Origin: Apoda limacodes
Taxonomy: Eukaryota > Arthropoda > Insecta > Lepidoptera > Limacodidae
NCBI GenBank assembly: GCA_946406115.1
Contig: OX291557.1
Span: forward strand, 14,664,501-14,728,500
Reading direction: 5' to 3'
DNA: 64,000 bases
Numbering within the stretch: the first letter of the stretch is position 1; each line of letters opens with the position of its first letter. Positions 47,445 to 58,803 of this stretch are shown in pieces. Under the pieces are notes generated by a model. The model was not told the origin of the DNA, did no database searches, and worked only from the letters and a program-made list of their open reading frames with translations. The translations under genes were made by a program, and so were the position numbers.

Positions 47445-49047
47445 AACAAATGTTGGTGGAAAAATAAAGAATAATTTCTCAAATAGTTCATTGCAGTTAA
47501 TAAATAATAATTTTGATACACACTAGCGTATAATATGGGGAAAATCGGAAATCTTAAAATTTTGCCATGTATCTCTCGCATGACACAGTCCTATATTTCC
47601 GCCGTCTTTGGATAGATTTTGATGAACAGGAAGGTGTCTCATATAAAAACAACCATATGGTTTTGAATTTTAATCGAGAAAAAATGTTTAAGGGTAGCTT
47701 TTACATACATTGAACTGGGAGATGAAGATTGTTTTTTTCACGCACCTTATTTTGTGGTATGTCATTAAATGTATCTTTGATGCAAATGAGGCATTTGAGG
47801 TTTCTAGGAAACTTTCTCTGGAATGTATGTATGTTTAACGACTTATTGGCTGATGAAGTTGTAAAACTTGTTTCAACCTTCCCCCTCTAACTTTGAAACA
47901 ATGGATTTAAAATCCTGAAAATAATAATTGTAATATTAGACTTCACAAATATTTCCAAGAAAAAAATTATATAAACAAAATCGCAACACTCTTTGTATGA
48001 AACCGTAACTTATTACGTGTACACTTAGACTGTTTTTTTATTACCTTGCCTTGCCACTCTCTCCTTGTAGAGTCCACTACGATAGCTCATGAGAATACAT
48101 ACTATGCTGCATTTTAAATACTTTTTTTCATGTATTTTAAATACGAAATACAAAATATTTTCAAGCTATGTATTTGAAATACAACATATAGCATTTTAAC
48201 AGTTTTTTTTTTTGAAATACAAAACATAAATTACAATATTAATTGAGAGCCTTTGTTCGCCAAAGAAATGTAAGTTCCCTTATCTAAGAACAACTATAAC
48301 TTACATGCTTGAATCATATTGCTTATGCTCACAAACACCACATAATGACATACCACATGTCACACCCGTCATATCTTTCACTTTGTATAATTGTGTTGTA
48401 AAAAATTTTCTTGAAATCTTCTGAAAATTGTCAAGTACTCCAGTGCTTTTTCTGCGAATGCTTAGATTATTGAATTAACTCTCTACCAATTTTACTAGAG
48501 ACTAAAGCATGGGGTATTTTGAGAAGATGGTGATTATATTTTTAAAGTAATGCCTTAGTCGTTGCAGGCCACCTTATTTTAACTAAATTTTTTTGAAGTC
48601 GGTTATAAATACAGCAACTTGTTTACTACCTAATTATATTTTGGCTCGAGGTTAATCTTTTGACTGCATCTTTGTAATGGAGAAATTTATTTACATTGAT
48701 GATATAGCCATAGATAGGGCATGTATAATTTATTTTATTCTATGATTCCAACCTTGAGGGGTCATAAACGAAGAAAGATTATTTCTATTACTTCTATAAA
48801 GATTTTATGTGTTCACAGATTGATGCACTAGGACTTTATAAGGCTGGGTTGCACCAACTTTGACGTTAACTAGTCGCCAAAAATAGGAGATTATACGGAA
48901 ATTTCTAGAGTCAGCTATTTCTAAAGTTAACCAGCTAGTGGTACGCTGCACTTTGAAGGGCCGGTTAAGTTTAAAAATAGCTATTTGATGCAAATTTTGA
49001 TACAATCTCCCATTTTTGATATATAAAAACTTTTTGATAGGAAAAAA
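47445..49047. other. Non-coding stretch
   Basis: 48125-48245 is TA-rich with repeated GAAATACAA-type sequence. 48590-48612 has an isolated TTTTTTTGAAGTCGGTTA terminus of the hairpin-element family. No gene. Confidence 0.4.
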
Positions 49048-49552
49048 AACCGGCTTCAGAAAGATAAAGGGTAAAAATAATTATTTCCAAAACATCTGAT
49101 CTGAATTACAGTTTGAAGTTAGTGTCATGCAAGTGAAGTGTGTTATAAACTGTTAGGTACATAGACACCAATTTTTGGAAATAAGTAATTATATTTACCT
49201 TTTTAGTGCATCTTTTTGAAGCCAGATTATTTTTGTTGACTGTGTTTTTCTTTTTTAATTTCAAGTGACGAATTGCTTTTGAGTGGACAGGCGTGATGTT
49301 ATTATGTGTGATTGCATAAACAATGTATAATTATGCGATAGCAGCAATCACGGTTGATTTGATATAATTTTTGAAGTGCCGTAGTCTGTGTCCGACATTC
49401 ATTTTCAGATCTATATGAAATTGAAATGGAACAATTTTGGAATAAACACTTTAAAAAAAAATTGCAAATCTGTCTATATATGACGGCGGCGAACATACAT
49501 AAAAATATAAACATCCGAATTAAGAACCTCCTCCTTTTTTAAAGTTGGTTAA
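49048..49552 (+). mobile_element. TIR element with hairpin, copy 2
   Basis: AACCGGCTTCAG start, left arm to 49126, shortened right arm 49164-49223, and terminal CTCCTTTTTTAAAGTTGGTT. Homologous to 37961-38525 throughout. Confidence 0.6.
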
Positions 49553-49616
49553 AAATATTATATTTGCACACTTATTACAATTCATTCAATGAAACAATCA
49601 CTTGCTGTTAAGTACT

Positions 49617-49626
49617 TTTATTTATT
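49617..49626 (-). terminator. Poly(A) signals of gene 5
   Basis: Two overlapping AATAAA motifs on the minus strand, about 78-87 bases past the TAA stop. Confidence 0.6.
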
Positions 49627-49703
49627 TAATCTTGACGATTCAATAACAAACTGCAAATAATTACACTTTTGTTATAGAATATAATCTGGAACCCGCTATG
49701 ACC

Positions 49704-50147
49704 TTACCAGTAATTAGCGGCATACAAAGATGGTTGCCAGTATGCACGAGCGTCGTAGAAGGGAGACACAATTTGTTCAGAAACAACGGCGGGCGAAGAG
49801 TGAATGTCAACGCGAGATTGGTGAGAGACGGCTGCGGGAGCGACCACGGTGCGAGCAATAGGTTGTACCACTACTTCTGGGACAGTGAAGACAGGCTCAG
49901 CTGCTACCACGGCAGGAGAAGTGCGCACGTCAACCCGGGATTGATGGGAAACCGCAGCTCCACCAGCGTAGACAGTAGGACCCGCGACCAAGGTAGTACC
50001 AACAACTGGTTCACTGACAACGGCTGATCTAACCACTGATGGCCACAGCTCGAACGACCTCTTCTCCAAATTGTGCTCATCCTTAGCTTGGGATGGAGCA
50101 GCTACTGCCACTGCGATCACAGCGAAAAACACCACCAGCGAGTTCAT
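49704..50147 (-). CDS. Short cuticular protein with two SHQSRVD modules (gene 5)
   Basis: This is a 147-residue secreted protein. The signal peptide is about residues 1-17 (MNSLVVFFAVIAVAVAA). It is followed by a short charged segment (PSQAKDEHNLEKR) ending in Lys-Arg at 29-30, which looks like a propeptide with a basic cleavage site just before SFELW. SHQSRVDV is at 67-74 and SHQSRVDI at 108-115, each followed by a Ser-Pro-Ala-Val-Val stretch. It ends in Tyr-Trp. It lacks the GRPxDT block of the other four proteins and is richer in Glu. The start is supported by the TATA box, the initiator and the shared leader element immediately upstream. It is clearly related to the triplet through the repeated module, but belongs to a separate branch. 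Confidence 0.93.
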   Translation of the reverse strand: MNSLVVFFAVIAVAVAAPSQAKDEHNLEKRSFELWPSVVRSAVVSEPVVGTTLVAGPTVYAGGAAVSHQSRVDVRTSPAVVAAEPVFTVPEVVVQPIARTVVAPAAVSHQSRVDIHSSPAVVSEQIVSPFYDARAYWQPSLYAANYW

Positions 50148-50154
50148 GATGATC

Positions 50155-50166
50155 GTGGTCTGTGTT
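50155..50166 (-). promoter_or_regulatory. Shared leader element AACACAGACCAC (gene 5)
   Basis: An exact copy of the 12-base element, 19 bases before the ATG, in a gene that shares little other leader sequence with genes 2-4. Confidence 0.65.
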
Positions 50167-50207
50167 GGTTCCTTGTAAAGAAGATCACTTCGTACCTAAT
50201 CCGGTCG

Positions 50208-50243
50208 ACTGATGCTCAAATAAGATTCGCCTTGCTATTTATA
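50208..50243 (-). promoter_or_regulatory. Core promoter of gene 5
   Basis: On the minus strand TATAAATA occupies 50236-50243 and an ATCAGTC initiator has its A at 50210, the same 33-base spacing as the triplet. The predicted leader is about 63 bases. Confidence 0.78.
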
Positions 50244-51056
50244 CATGTAGTAATCATGTACCTACCTGGTCTATTGAGATCATTTATTTGGGCGTCGAGT
50301 ACAAAACTGACTTGCCTTGCGATTTGTCGCCGAAGTCAGCTGTTGAAAGGTCGCGCTTGACGTATTTCTTACTCAGCGTCATGGTAGTTTTTAATGGGCG
50401 GCTGGCATTTGTTCTATTTAATAAATTGCGACATAGGAAGGCAAACCCACTCGCAAAAAAAACATTCGTTACAAACAACATTTTAGTAGTATATATGTAT
50501 CAAAAGCAATTATTTATCCTGATTTACATCCGTAATAAATGATTATTAAGTGGATAAACAGTCATGAATAAACGTAATAGCGTAATATACTTTACTATTT
50601 TCATTAGTTATAGCTCAAGGTATTTCAAGATTAACAAGAGACATTTAAATAAAAATTAATGTATTTCATTTTAATTTATTGATATTATCTGTCGAAGTAA
50701 GATCACGTATGATGATCTCTTGAAATGTATAAAAGCAAGCGAAAAATTTAAAACTTTTTAGTTCTAGTCCGCATGTAGGAAGATAAGCCCGTCCTTATAG
50801 TCTCCTTTTATTTCTTGACTTTATTAGGAAATCTATTTAGTACTCAACTCATTTATTTTTCTTTGAGTGATTTTTGAGTGTGTTTACGTTTTAGCATTTT
50901 AAGAAAAACTCATAGTTCTGTTTTTATTAATGTTTCAGTCAGCTTTTATTAATTTTCCTTTTATTAACTAAAATGTGAGATTAACTGTTTTAAACTTTAA
51001 CTGAGTTAAGTGTTCTTTTTGATAAACTATCTGTTTATTTTTAAAATAAATAAATA
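50244..51056. other. Non-coding stretch upstream of gene 5
   Basis: AT-rich, no recognised gene or repeat. Control elements for gene 5 may lie here. Confidence 0.4.
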
Positions 51057-51325
51057 GGTTGCACTCCGGGAGTGCCGGCAGAAGTGAAAATATACTTATA
51101 TATTTCCCATCACCTCGTATACATATTTATTTATTATATAAAATAATGTTTGTTTATTTACTTTTTTGACGTTGTATATTTGACATCTCAATCTGTCATG
51201 TAGTCATCTGACGCGAGTTCCATCTTACGAATTTTCGATCAGGACACGTGACCTGACGCGAGTTTAACACTTTTTACCCATTACAAAAAAAGTGCACAAT
51301 GCTGCTAAAGAAGTTTTCACTTCAA
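51057..51325 (-). repeat. Palindromic repeat family B, internally deleted
   Basis: TTGCACTCCGGGAGTGCCGG start and AAGAAGTTTTCACTTC end as in 30299-30660. About 100 bp of the middle, including one of the two CACGTG stem arms, is missing. Confidence 0.7.
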
Positions 51326-51440
51326 GAATAAATAGTTATTAACAACAGCTTTTACATTTGTTAAAATTTGATTTTAATTATTAAATTCCAATCGCAGGTT
51401 AGTGGTTTTTCTAAATTACCCAAGTACATTTTTTGACCAC

Positions 51441-51625
51441 ACCACTGACTTCTCAGTGAAAGAAAACATTGTAAGGAAAATAAGCATACGTCAAAAATAG
51501 ACGTACGAGTATGTGAAGTCCACAATCCGCACTTGGACCAACTCGCCCTCGATGTAAGTGAAGGCCGTGCCCCAACAGCAAGGACGTATGGAGACTGATA
51601 AGGACGTCAAATCGTTGTGCAAGCG
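51441..51625 (+). repeat. SINE copy, 3' part
   Basis: ACACCACTGACTTCTCAGTG, GTGAAGTCCACAATCCGCAC and GTGCCCCAACAGCAAGGA match 28940-29180. Confidence 0.6.
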
Positions 51626-51699
51626 AAATTGCTGAACAATCCGATAGAGTAAAATCAAAAATCTGAGTTCAAAGATTTGACGCGAAAGTTATCAGATTT

Positions 51700-51795
51700 T
51701 TGAAGGGTCGGCTACGCGCAAGTGATACCCCTGGTGTTGCAAGCGTCCATAGGCCACGGTGACCGCTTACCATCAGGCGGACCGTAGGTAAAAAA
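51700..51795 (-). repeat. Interspersed repeat family A, best 3' part
   Basis: GAAGGGTCGGCTACGCGCAA, GATACCCCTGGTGTTGCAAG and GTGACCGCTTACCATCAGGC are the complement of the copies at 4718, 15076 and 29288. Confidence 0.65.
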
Positions 51796-52196
51796 CAGGG
51801 AAAAATTTTTCAGAAGCAATTTTGCGGCGGTGGCCTGGCACATGCCACGCTGGACTTCATAAAGTATTTATAGTTAATGAAAAGCGGCAGTTCCTCACTC
51901 ACATTATGATGTGGGTGTGTGTCATAGATATAAAAAAATGTGTGCCCCGCTGGCTCGAAGAAGCGGTTGAAACCCTGAAAATACACATACATATATATAT
52001 ATATATACATAATGCTTTTGTAGTAAAAAACCTAGTTGAGCTTACGTACAAGAACTGTAAACCAAAGCTTTTTAGGAACTATAACATTTTTGCACTCGTT
52101 AGAATTGTCGTTTAATTTTACCTTTTAATAATATTTTTTTTATTAAAGATTTTTTTAATTTTTCATGTTTCATTTTATGGATATTCATGGTACATT
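51796..52196. other. Non-coding stretch
   Basis: The open frame at 51822-52115 has no recognised domain. There is a TA microsatellite near 51990-52007. Confidence 0.35.
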
Positions 52197-52395
52197 TTTT
52201 GACGTGACAACGTCTTATAAATTGGTTTGCCGGGTGACACTTCAAGAAACTGCGTTACGCTCCGCTCACGTTATGCGCTCACAATGAGAGCGAGTGAGAG
52301 GCACGCGCCCGCCTAAGAGCGAGAGAGACAGACATAAAATCATTGTCACGTAAAACTTTCGCCCGTATACCGACTTTACAGGCAACCAGTTTTTA
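52197..52395 (-). repeat. Repeat family C, copy 2
   Basis: Complement of 58804-59014 with one short deletion near 52340. Confidence 0.75.
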
Positions 52396-52696
52396 TTAAT
52401 ATATAAAATATTTTTTCAATAACGAACTGTGCGAAGAAATATGGGTTATTAAAAACGTATGGCATTTCTTTAAATAACACCGTTTCTGAACTGAGCTTTT
52501 ATTTATACTTCACACAATTTCACTGAAATAATTTTTTACACTTTAGTTTTTAATTACAATAAAATAACATGGCCACACGGGGTGTTTTTGGTAAAAATAT
52601 AAAAAAAAACTTTTAATCTACAAATCGGCGCCATTACGACTTATAAACATTTTTAATTGGACACAAACATTTGTAATTAAGATAAAACTGCTATGA

Positions 52697-53026
52697 TCCT
52701 ACTAATATTATAAATGTGAAAGTATGTCTGTATGGATGGATGTTTGTTACTCAATGACGCTTCAGCCACTGGACGGATCGGAATGAAACTTGGCACACCT
52801 ATGTATTAGGTCCTGGAATAGCAATTAGGCTACTTTTTATACCGAAAAATTCAATGGTTCCCGCGGGAATAACCATAACCGAGCTTTAATGAACTATAGC
52901 TGTAGCTACAGCTTGATATAGCAAACTTCGTGAGTGTAATTAAGGAGTAAATCACAGTATTAATACTGTGATTAAATAAAGGAGTCCCACGCCGATAACC
53001 GAGCCGGAGCCGCTGGCAAACTCTAG
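52697..53026 (+). mobile_element. Complete small non-autonomous Helitron
   Basis: Begins TCCTACTAATATTATAAATG directly after host A and ends CTCTAG directly before host T, the A^T insertion site and TC...CTAG ends expected of Helitrons. The body carries GCCACTGGACGGATCGGAAT and TTCCCGCGGGAATAACC. No Rep/helicase gene. Confidence 0.7.
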
Positions 53027-54401
53027 TTATTTAATAGGTAAGAACCCAAGTCGCAGCAGTGCTCGTATTCGGCTCAGCCAAAGTCACGGGCACAAGATAC
53101 TAAACTATAAAAAGCAACATGTAGCAAATATCCAAAGTCAAGCGTCCGTCTAAACACTTTAAAATATAAGCGCCATCTTGCTGCATAGTAATAAACAACG
53201 AATCCTTTCACTTAACATCGCGCTACGCTACGTACAGCCAAGAAAACAAACAGCGAATTCAAGCAAGCCCGTCATGTAACTTACCAACTTAGATAACTAT
53301 AAAGTTTTGAGAATCAAGCTGTAGATGTCACTAACGCAAGTATTGAATTACTGGTACTAAATTAAACAGAATCTTAAAAAAAAAGTTTTTCTGGTCGTGT
53401 CGTACAGTGGACTTTAACGATGACTTTGAATCAACAGTATAACGACATCTTTGCCTGTATGAAAATGAACTACACACAACTAATAGGTACTTAGTATGTA
53501 ATGTATTTCCTCAGCCATGCATCGTCCTCTCTTTCAGTAATGTAGTAATGTAGAATTTTTTTTTTACAAAAAAAATTTATTTTATTTGCTTTCAAAAAAG
53601 TTGCAAAATTTCTAGTTTTATTTCACGTGAATTCTGCATACGTTAAAATACTTGAATATTGTTTGCGCGCGATGGTGCGATATCTAATCTAATTAATTAA
53701 ATTGCTTAAATACTAAGCAAGCTAGGATAAAAAAAAATCTATTTCAAAGAAGATAAAATGTATTTTTATTTGGCGTCATTTTAAATGGACGTTTTTAATT
53801 TTTAGCGGTTTTACGATATTAACAGGCTCATGAAAGATCACCATGCTTAATAAAAGTTGTAAATATAATAAATTATAGCTAATTTATTTGTTTATTTATT
53901 ACAAAATTTCAAGTATGTTCATAGCAGAATAAGGTTTTTCTCACCGAATAAGTATTTTGAGGGGAAAGTGACAGTTGAATTCTGATTTTTGCGGTGCTAT
54001 GAAGTACGGTACTAACAGTTTATGAAGAAAAATTTCTATAACAGGTTTTACTTGGCTTTTTTGGTACTTTGAAATTTACTGACTGGACTCTACTAGACAT
54101 TTCGCTTAAGCATCATGTATATTTTAATCTACTATAAACTAAACGGTTGAAAGAAATGTTGATAATAATTTCCAAATACGTAAATATTGGAAAAAAAGTG
54201 AGACTGTAAGAGCTAATAAAACAGACCATGAAACAACACGGTACATTTCAATTACTTATGGTTTATGGTCCCGTACTTTCTCTAAGAGACAGCGGAATCT
54301 GAGGGGCGTCTCCGTCACGTATCGTTTCCTTTGGCTTCGACTACTTTAACAATATGTTAGTTACCGTATTGTTTAGTAACGAACTCATAGTACTAACGTA
54401 A
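53027..54401. other. Non-coding stretch
   Basis: AT-rich, no gene or clear repeat recognised. Confidence 0.4.
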
Positions 54402-55232
54402 CAGTGCAACAAACTTTTTTGACCCTTAGGGCAGCGTTTAAAAACTCTCTATACCGGGTTAGAGTTTTTTGCTGTATCTTTCAGTACTGTAGAGAAATGT
54501 ATTTGCTATCCTGCTGTCAGGGCTACCCGGGTTTTTTTTCTGATTATGCAGTTGACTGTTGCAGCCACTACTGCTTCACCGGGCTTTTTGGGGCGAGACT
54601 CTGAAGGAGCCTCAGCCCATATAGCGATGAACCCGGGGACGTCGGCATCGTGTTAGATGGGAGGCCCTATTAGGGGAGGTTGTAGAGACTAATCTCGCTG
54701 CCAAGTCTTTGAGATATTTGGGTATCGTGGGGAGCTTGAAGTCCCTGTGTAGGTCCGCATTACGGACGTACTAGGAGGCTCCGGAGGCCGCTCTGAGAAA
54801 GCGGTTTTAGAGGATCTGGAGTTTGTGGAGATTGCATTTAGACAAAGCATAAACGACGCTAGCATACGCTAGTATGGGGCGGATGCAAGTTGTGTGAGTC
54901 AGCTTATTTCTGAGCGACATCTTACTGTACTTGCCTATCATGGGATATAGACGACCGAGGACAAAAGCGGCTCGATCTCTAACTATTTTGGTGTGATCGC
55001 TGAAGTTCATACGAGCTTTTGTCGGGATTCGAGTGTTTGGCGCGGAAACCGAACTGCTCGTCGATTAAGATGCCTCTAGAGACTATAGCGTTCCGTAGGC
55101 GAGCGAAATAACGTAGGGAGAGAGATGGCGGAGCCCGAATTTATCCCAGTCCGTCACCTAATCAGAGACCCGGGTTAACCCGAGTTGAGTTTATAAACGC
55201 GCCTAAGAGGGACAAAAAAGTTTGTTACACTA
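54402..55232. mobile_element. Family M TIR element carrying a Jockey fragment
   Basis: The ends CAGTGCAACAAACTTTTTTG and CAAAAAAGTTTGTTACACTA are inverted repeats of the kind seen at 7658-7769, with TA after the right end. The interior is far GC-richer than the flanks and holds a LINE remnant. Confidence 0.6.
54540..55190 (-). pseudogene. Jockey-type LINE fragment
   Basis: On minus, 54807-55010 reads HTKIVRDRAAFVLGRLYPMI, MSLRNKL and IRPILAYASVVYA, the C-terminal reverse-transcriptase region of Jockey-like LINEs. Upstream and downstream parts are out of frame. No intact enzyme remains. Confidence 0.75.
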
Positions 55233-56415
55233 TAGTACGTTCTTCACGGTTACCTTTTTGGTTTTACAATAGGTTGCTCTAGTGGGCCTGACTCGGAGAT
55301 TTAGTTGGGCAGCTTATTCCAAAAAATTTAAGCAAATTATGTATTACTAAAGTTCGCATATGTTACGTGGTTTTTCTCGTCTTGTGCGGTACGAGGACAA
55401 TACCATAACAACGTTTCATATAAAAATGTATACAACAATCCATATTATTTTGACGAGTGCACCGACGGGACACAAAAATCGCCCCTACCTGTCCCGTACG
55501 AGAAAAATCATGTTGTGTATGCAGCGTTCTTTACGTACTAATATCACAAAATTGAATTTTTTGACTCGGCCATTTTTTACATGATACACATACAAATGAC
55601 AAATATTTTAAAATAAAAAAAATGTTCTAGAAAATTTATGTTATTTTGAGTAACGTCCGTCAAAGCTTTAAAATATACACATACAGCTTTATAATTAAGC
55701 TTTAATAAATTAGTTTTGCACCAGCACTCTTCCAAGGCACAGAATAAGGGATTACAATTTACCAAAATGTCGAAAATAATCTTGCCTTCTGAAACTTTTG
55801 CCTTTGAGAAACTGGTTCTCACTTCTGGGGATGTAAAAGCAAAAGACCACTTTGCCCAAACACTTAGTTTGGCTGTCCAACTTGGTAATGCTTCCAGCAT
55901 TTTGGTAACTATGCCACAAGGAACGAATTTAGATTTAATTTTCTATTCGTTTAGTTATTTTATTTTTTATTTATTTACGTTAGAAAGCGTTTATTAAATT
56001 TACTAGTGGTATCTCCCAGATGCCTTTTCGAGTAATAATATCAAGTAATTATTAATAATTTACAATTTATTACTTCGCTGACCGTGACATATATATCAAA
56101 AATGATATACAAATAATAATTCGATCAAATTGAGGAAAATACGTTTGTTTATATGTATAAATACGACAATGGATGACGTGCGTAAGATGTAGCCTTATTC
56201 GATGACAAATGGCGAAATTGTCGCGCATATCAAATAAGGACATTATATTCTTACAGCGCAGCATACAATGAATCATTATATAAAATAAGATAGATATAAA
56301 AGTTAAATAAATTGCAAAAAGCAAATAACAGAAAATACAGTTTGTTGGATATTTATACTTAATAAAAGTGCTTAGAATAAATTTATCATTGGTCGCCTCG
56401 AAAACAATTCGTTTA
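55233..56415. other. Stretch without a supported gene
   Basis: A frame at 55767-55920 (MSKIILPSETFAFEKLVLTS and DHFAQTLSLAVQLGNASSI) has protein-like composition, but I could not assign it. It is open on the opposite strand as well and may be chance or a fragment of a processed copy. Confidence 0.3.
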
Positions 56416-56537
56416 CAGTACAACAACCTTGTCTGACGCGGTGTATTGTCGCTACTGTCGTGTAAGTCTACACCATTTTATGGGGCGACTCTAGTTTTAG
56501 TTTTTGACCACTGAGCCAGAAAAGTTTGTTGCACTGT
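56416..56537. mobile_element. Family M MITE (122 bp)
   Basis: Inverted ends CAGTACAACAACCTTGTCTG and CAGAAAAGTTTGTTGCACTG with TA immediately outside both ends. Confidence 0.65.
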
Positions 56538-57705
56538 ACAAGCAGAGCTCGGAAGCCCGTTTTCTTTATCATTGTTTTTCAAAAAAACTAAGTGTCGATT
56601 AACAATAGTCTCTACTATTATTTCTTGATTAGGTAACTTTCTTACGTTAATTGTAGTAAGATTTAGACATGTGTCTATGACTTATGTTTTGTTCACTTAT
56701 TTATATTCCTTAGACTTAAGTAATACAGTTCTGTAATATGTAAAAATTTTAAATGGAGCAAAGTATTCTAAAGTCGAATCCTAAGCCACTTTATTTTCTT
56801 TTCTACGTTTTATTTTTAAAATTTATAAATATCACCCTTGCATGTTACGTTCTGCTTTAACTATTTAGGTACTAATACTATTTAGATAGGTCCAAGAGTT
56901 ACTAAACAAGGTTTCGAGAACTGAGATGTACTTCCATACATGTCGCCCCCGAGATAGCGAGACCTGACTACTCTAGACTTTTTCGCAATAAGCTCACAGG
57001 TTTCCTCGGTGGCAAAAAGTGTGCATAAAAAGAAACCATGCGTTGAAGCGGAAAACTGTCTTAGACGTATGCTAAGTATACAACCTTAACATTTCAGTAC
57101 ACAAAGAAACGCTACTGTACAAACTGTAAAATTGAATGAAAAACTTGCAATCGCTGAAATTATAGAATAAAAAGAAGAATTTTATTTTTTTAACAGTTAT
57201 TTCGTCCGAAGCAATTAATTTTTGTTCCAAATGACGTTTTTTTTATTCAAAGAAAGTAATTTCGGTAAATATCTTATTTTAAAATCAAATGACTATTTTT
57301 TTTTTAAATAGTACCTATTACAGTACAATGAATAAATTAGCATTCGTTTATTATGTAGGTAGCAGCATCTACTGTGTCTAGTTTGATAATATTGCTTATT
57401 AAGTAAGTACAAAACCAACCAAACGTCCTGAATGCTTGTCAAGAATCCTTGGAGGGAATTATAGGAAAGTCCAGACGTTACGTAGCGACCGACCGTCACA
57501 CACGCGATTCTTTATCTAGGTCACTCAGACAACCAGCACAAGAAAGATAATGAGTCGATATTAACTTCAATTTACAAGTATAAATAATACAATGAATGGT
57601 TATGATATCATTATAGAAAGTGCACTAAAAACTAGGATATGCTTATTTATGTGTTAATTTGTTGATTAATAACTTAGAATAAATTAGCATCTCACTACAT
57701 GCGTT
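56538..57705. other. Non-coding stretch
   Basis: AT-rich, nothing recognised. Confidence 0.4.
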
Positions 57706-58045
57706 AGTAATCATTTAAATGCGAAAGTAACTATGCCTGTCTGTCTGTCTGTTACCTCTTAACGCTTAAACCGCTGTACCGATTAAGATGAAATTTGGCA
57801 TGGAGATAGTTTGAGTCCCATGAAAGGACATAGGCTTCTTGAAAACGTCAAGTGTGAGTCGGTTATTTTCTATAATTGAGGAGTTGTCGTTGAAACCCTA
57901 AACCGATAACCGAATTTAGGGCGGTTGGGCCCGCAACTTTGGCATGGAGATTATTTGAATCCCGGAGAAAGACATCAAGTCAAGCGTCAACTGTGAGTCG
58001 GTTTTTTTTCGATGGTATTTAGGGTGGGTGAAACCGCGGAAAAAT
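57706..58045 (+). repeat. Helitron-like repeat, one copy plus a partial tandem copy
   Basis: AAATGCGAAAGTAACTATGC, GCTTAAACCGCTGTACCGAT and AGGACATAGGCTTCTTGAAA run to GGGCGGTTGGGCCCGC near 57933. A partial second copy then repeats TTTGGCATGGAGATTATTTG to 58045. Confidence 0.55.
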
Positions 58046-58154
58046 CAAGTATTTTTATAATTTGCACACATGTAAAAATATATAATTTGCTCTTTGTCTA
58101 TACGTAGGAAAAAAGTTTCAGTAATTATTATTAAGGAAAGACACTATCTGCAAG

Positions 58155-58290
58155 GAGATTGAATATATATAATATACTTTATTGCGCATAAATAATACAA
58201 AAACAATTAAACAATAAAAGTAATAACAAATTGGCGGTCTTATCGCTAATGAGCGATCTCTTCTAGACAACCTTTGGGTAGAGGAGACTT
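58155..58290 (-). repeat. LINE 3' tail
   Basis: The complement reads GGTTGTCTAGAAGAGATCGC, then TCATTAGCGATAAGACCGCC, matching 32098-32140. Confidence 0.55.
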
Positions 58291-58414
58291 TATAAAATTA
58301 TTGAGTAGAATGTGCTAACTGAAACTTAAAATAATATATACATTTATAGCAATAGCTAAATTTATATACATATGAATAATAAATAATACTTATACGTACA
58401 AACATCTAAACAAA

Positions 58415-58415
<1 letters not shown>

Positions 58416-58466
<51 letters not shown>
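58416..58466. repeat. (AT)n microsatellite
   Basis: Over twenty uninterrupted AT units. Confidence 0.95.
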
Positions 58467-58803
58467 AATACATAACAAAAAATAAAAATAAAAATAAATA
58501 AATACACAAACTACATACATCTTAAATGATATAGATGAATAAACAGTGTTGATGAGACAGCTTAAATTTTTGAGATTCTAACTTCTTAATTAGTATGTTC
58601 TCAATATTCAAAATATACACCCTCATTAAAACCTAAAAACACCCACTGAGATTCTGATTTATCACCACATGTTTAATTTACTATATACGAGTATATAGTA
58701 ATATAGTATATATAGTAATCTACTCATAATCTACTACACGATCTTTTACTCATTTTAAAACACAATTATAGAACCAAAACTCTCATTAATCCCAATCTCA
58801 AAA

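Noticed and set aside
49698..50027. Plus-strand frame opposite gene 5
   Set aside because: It lacks a promoter and mirrors the codons of gene 5.
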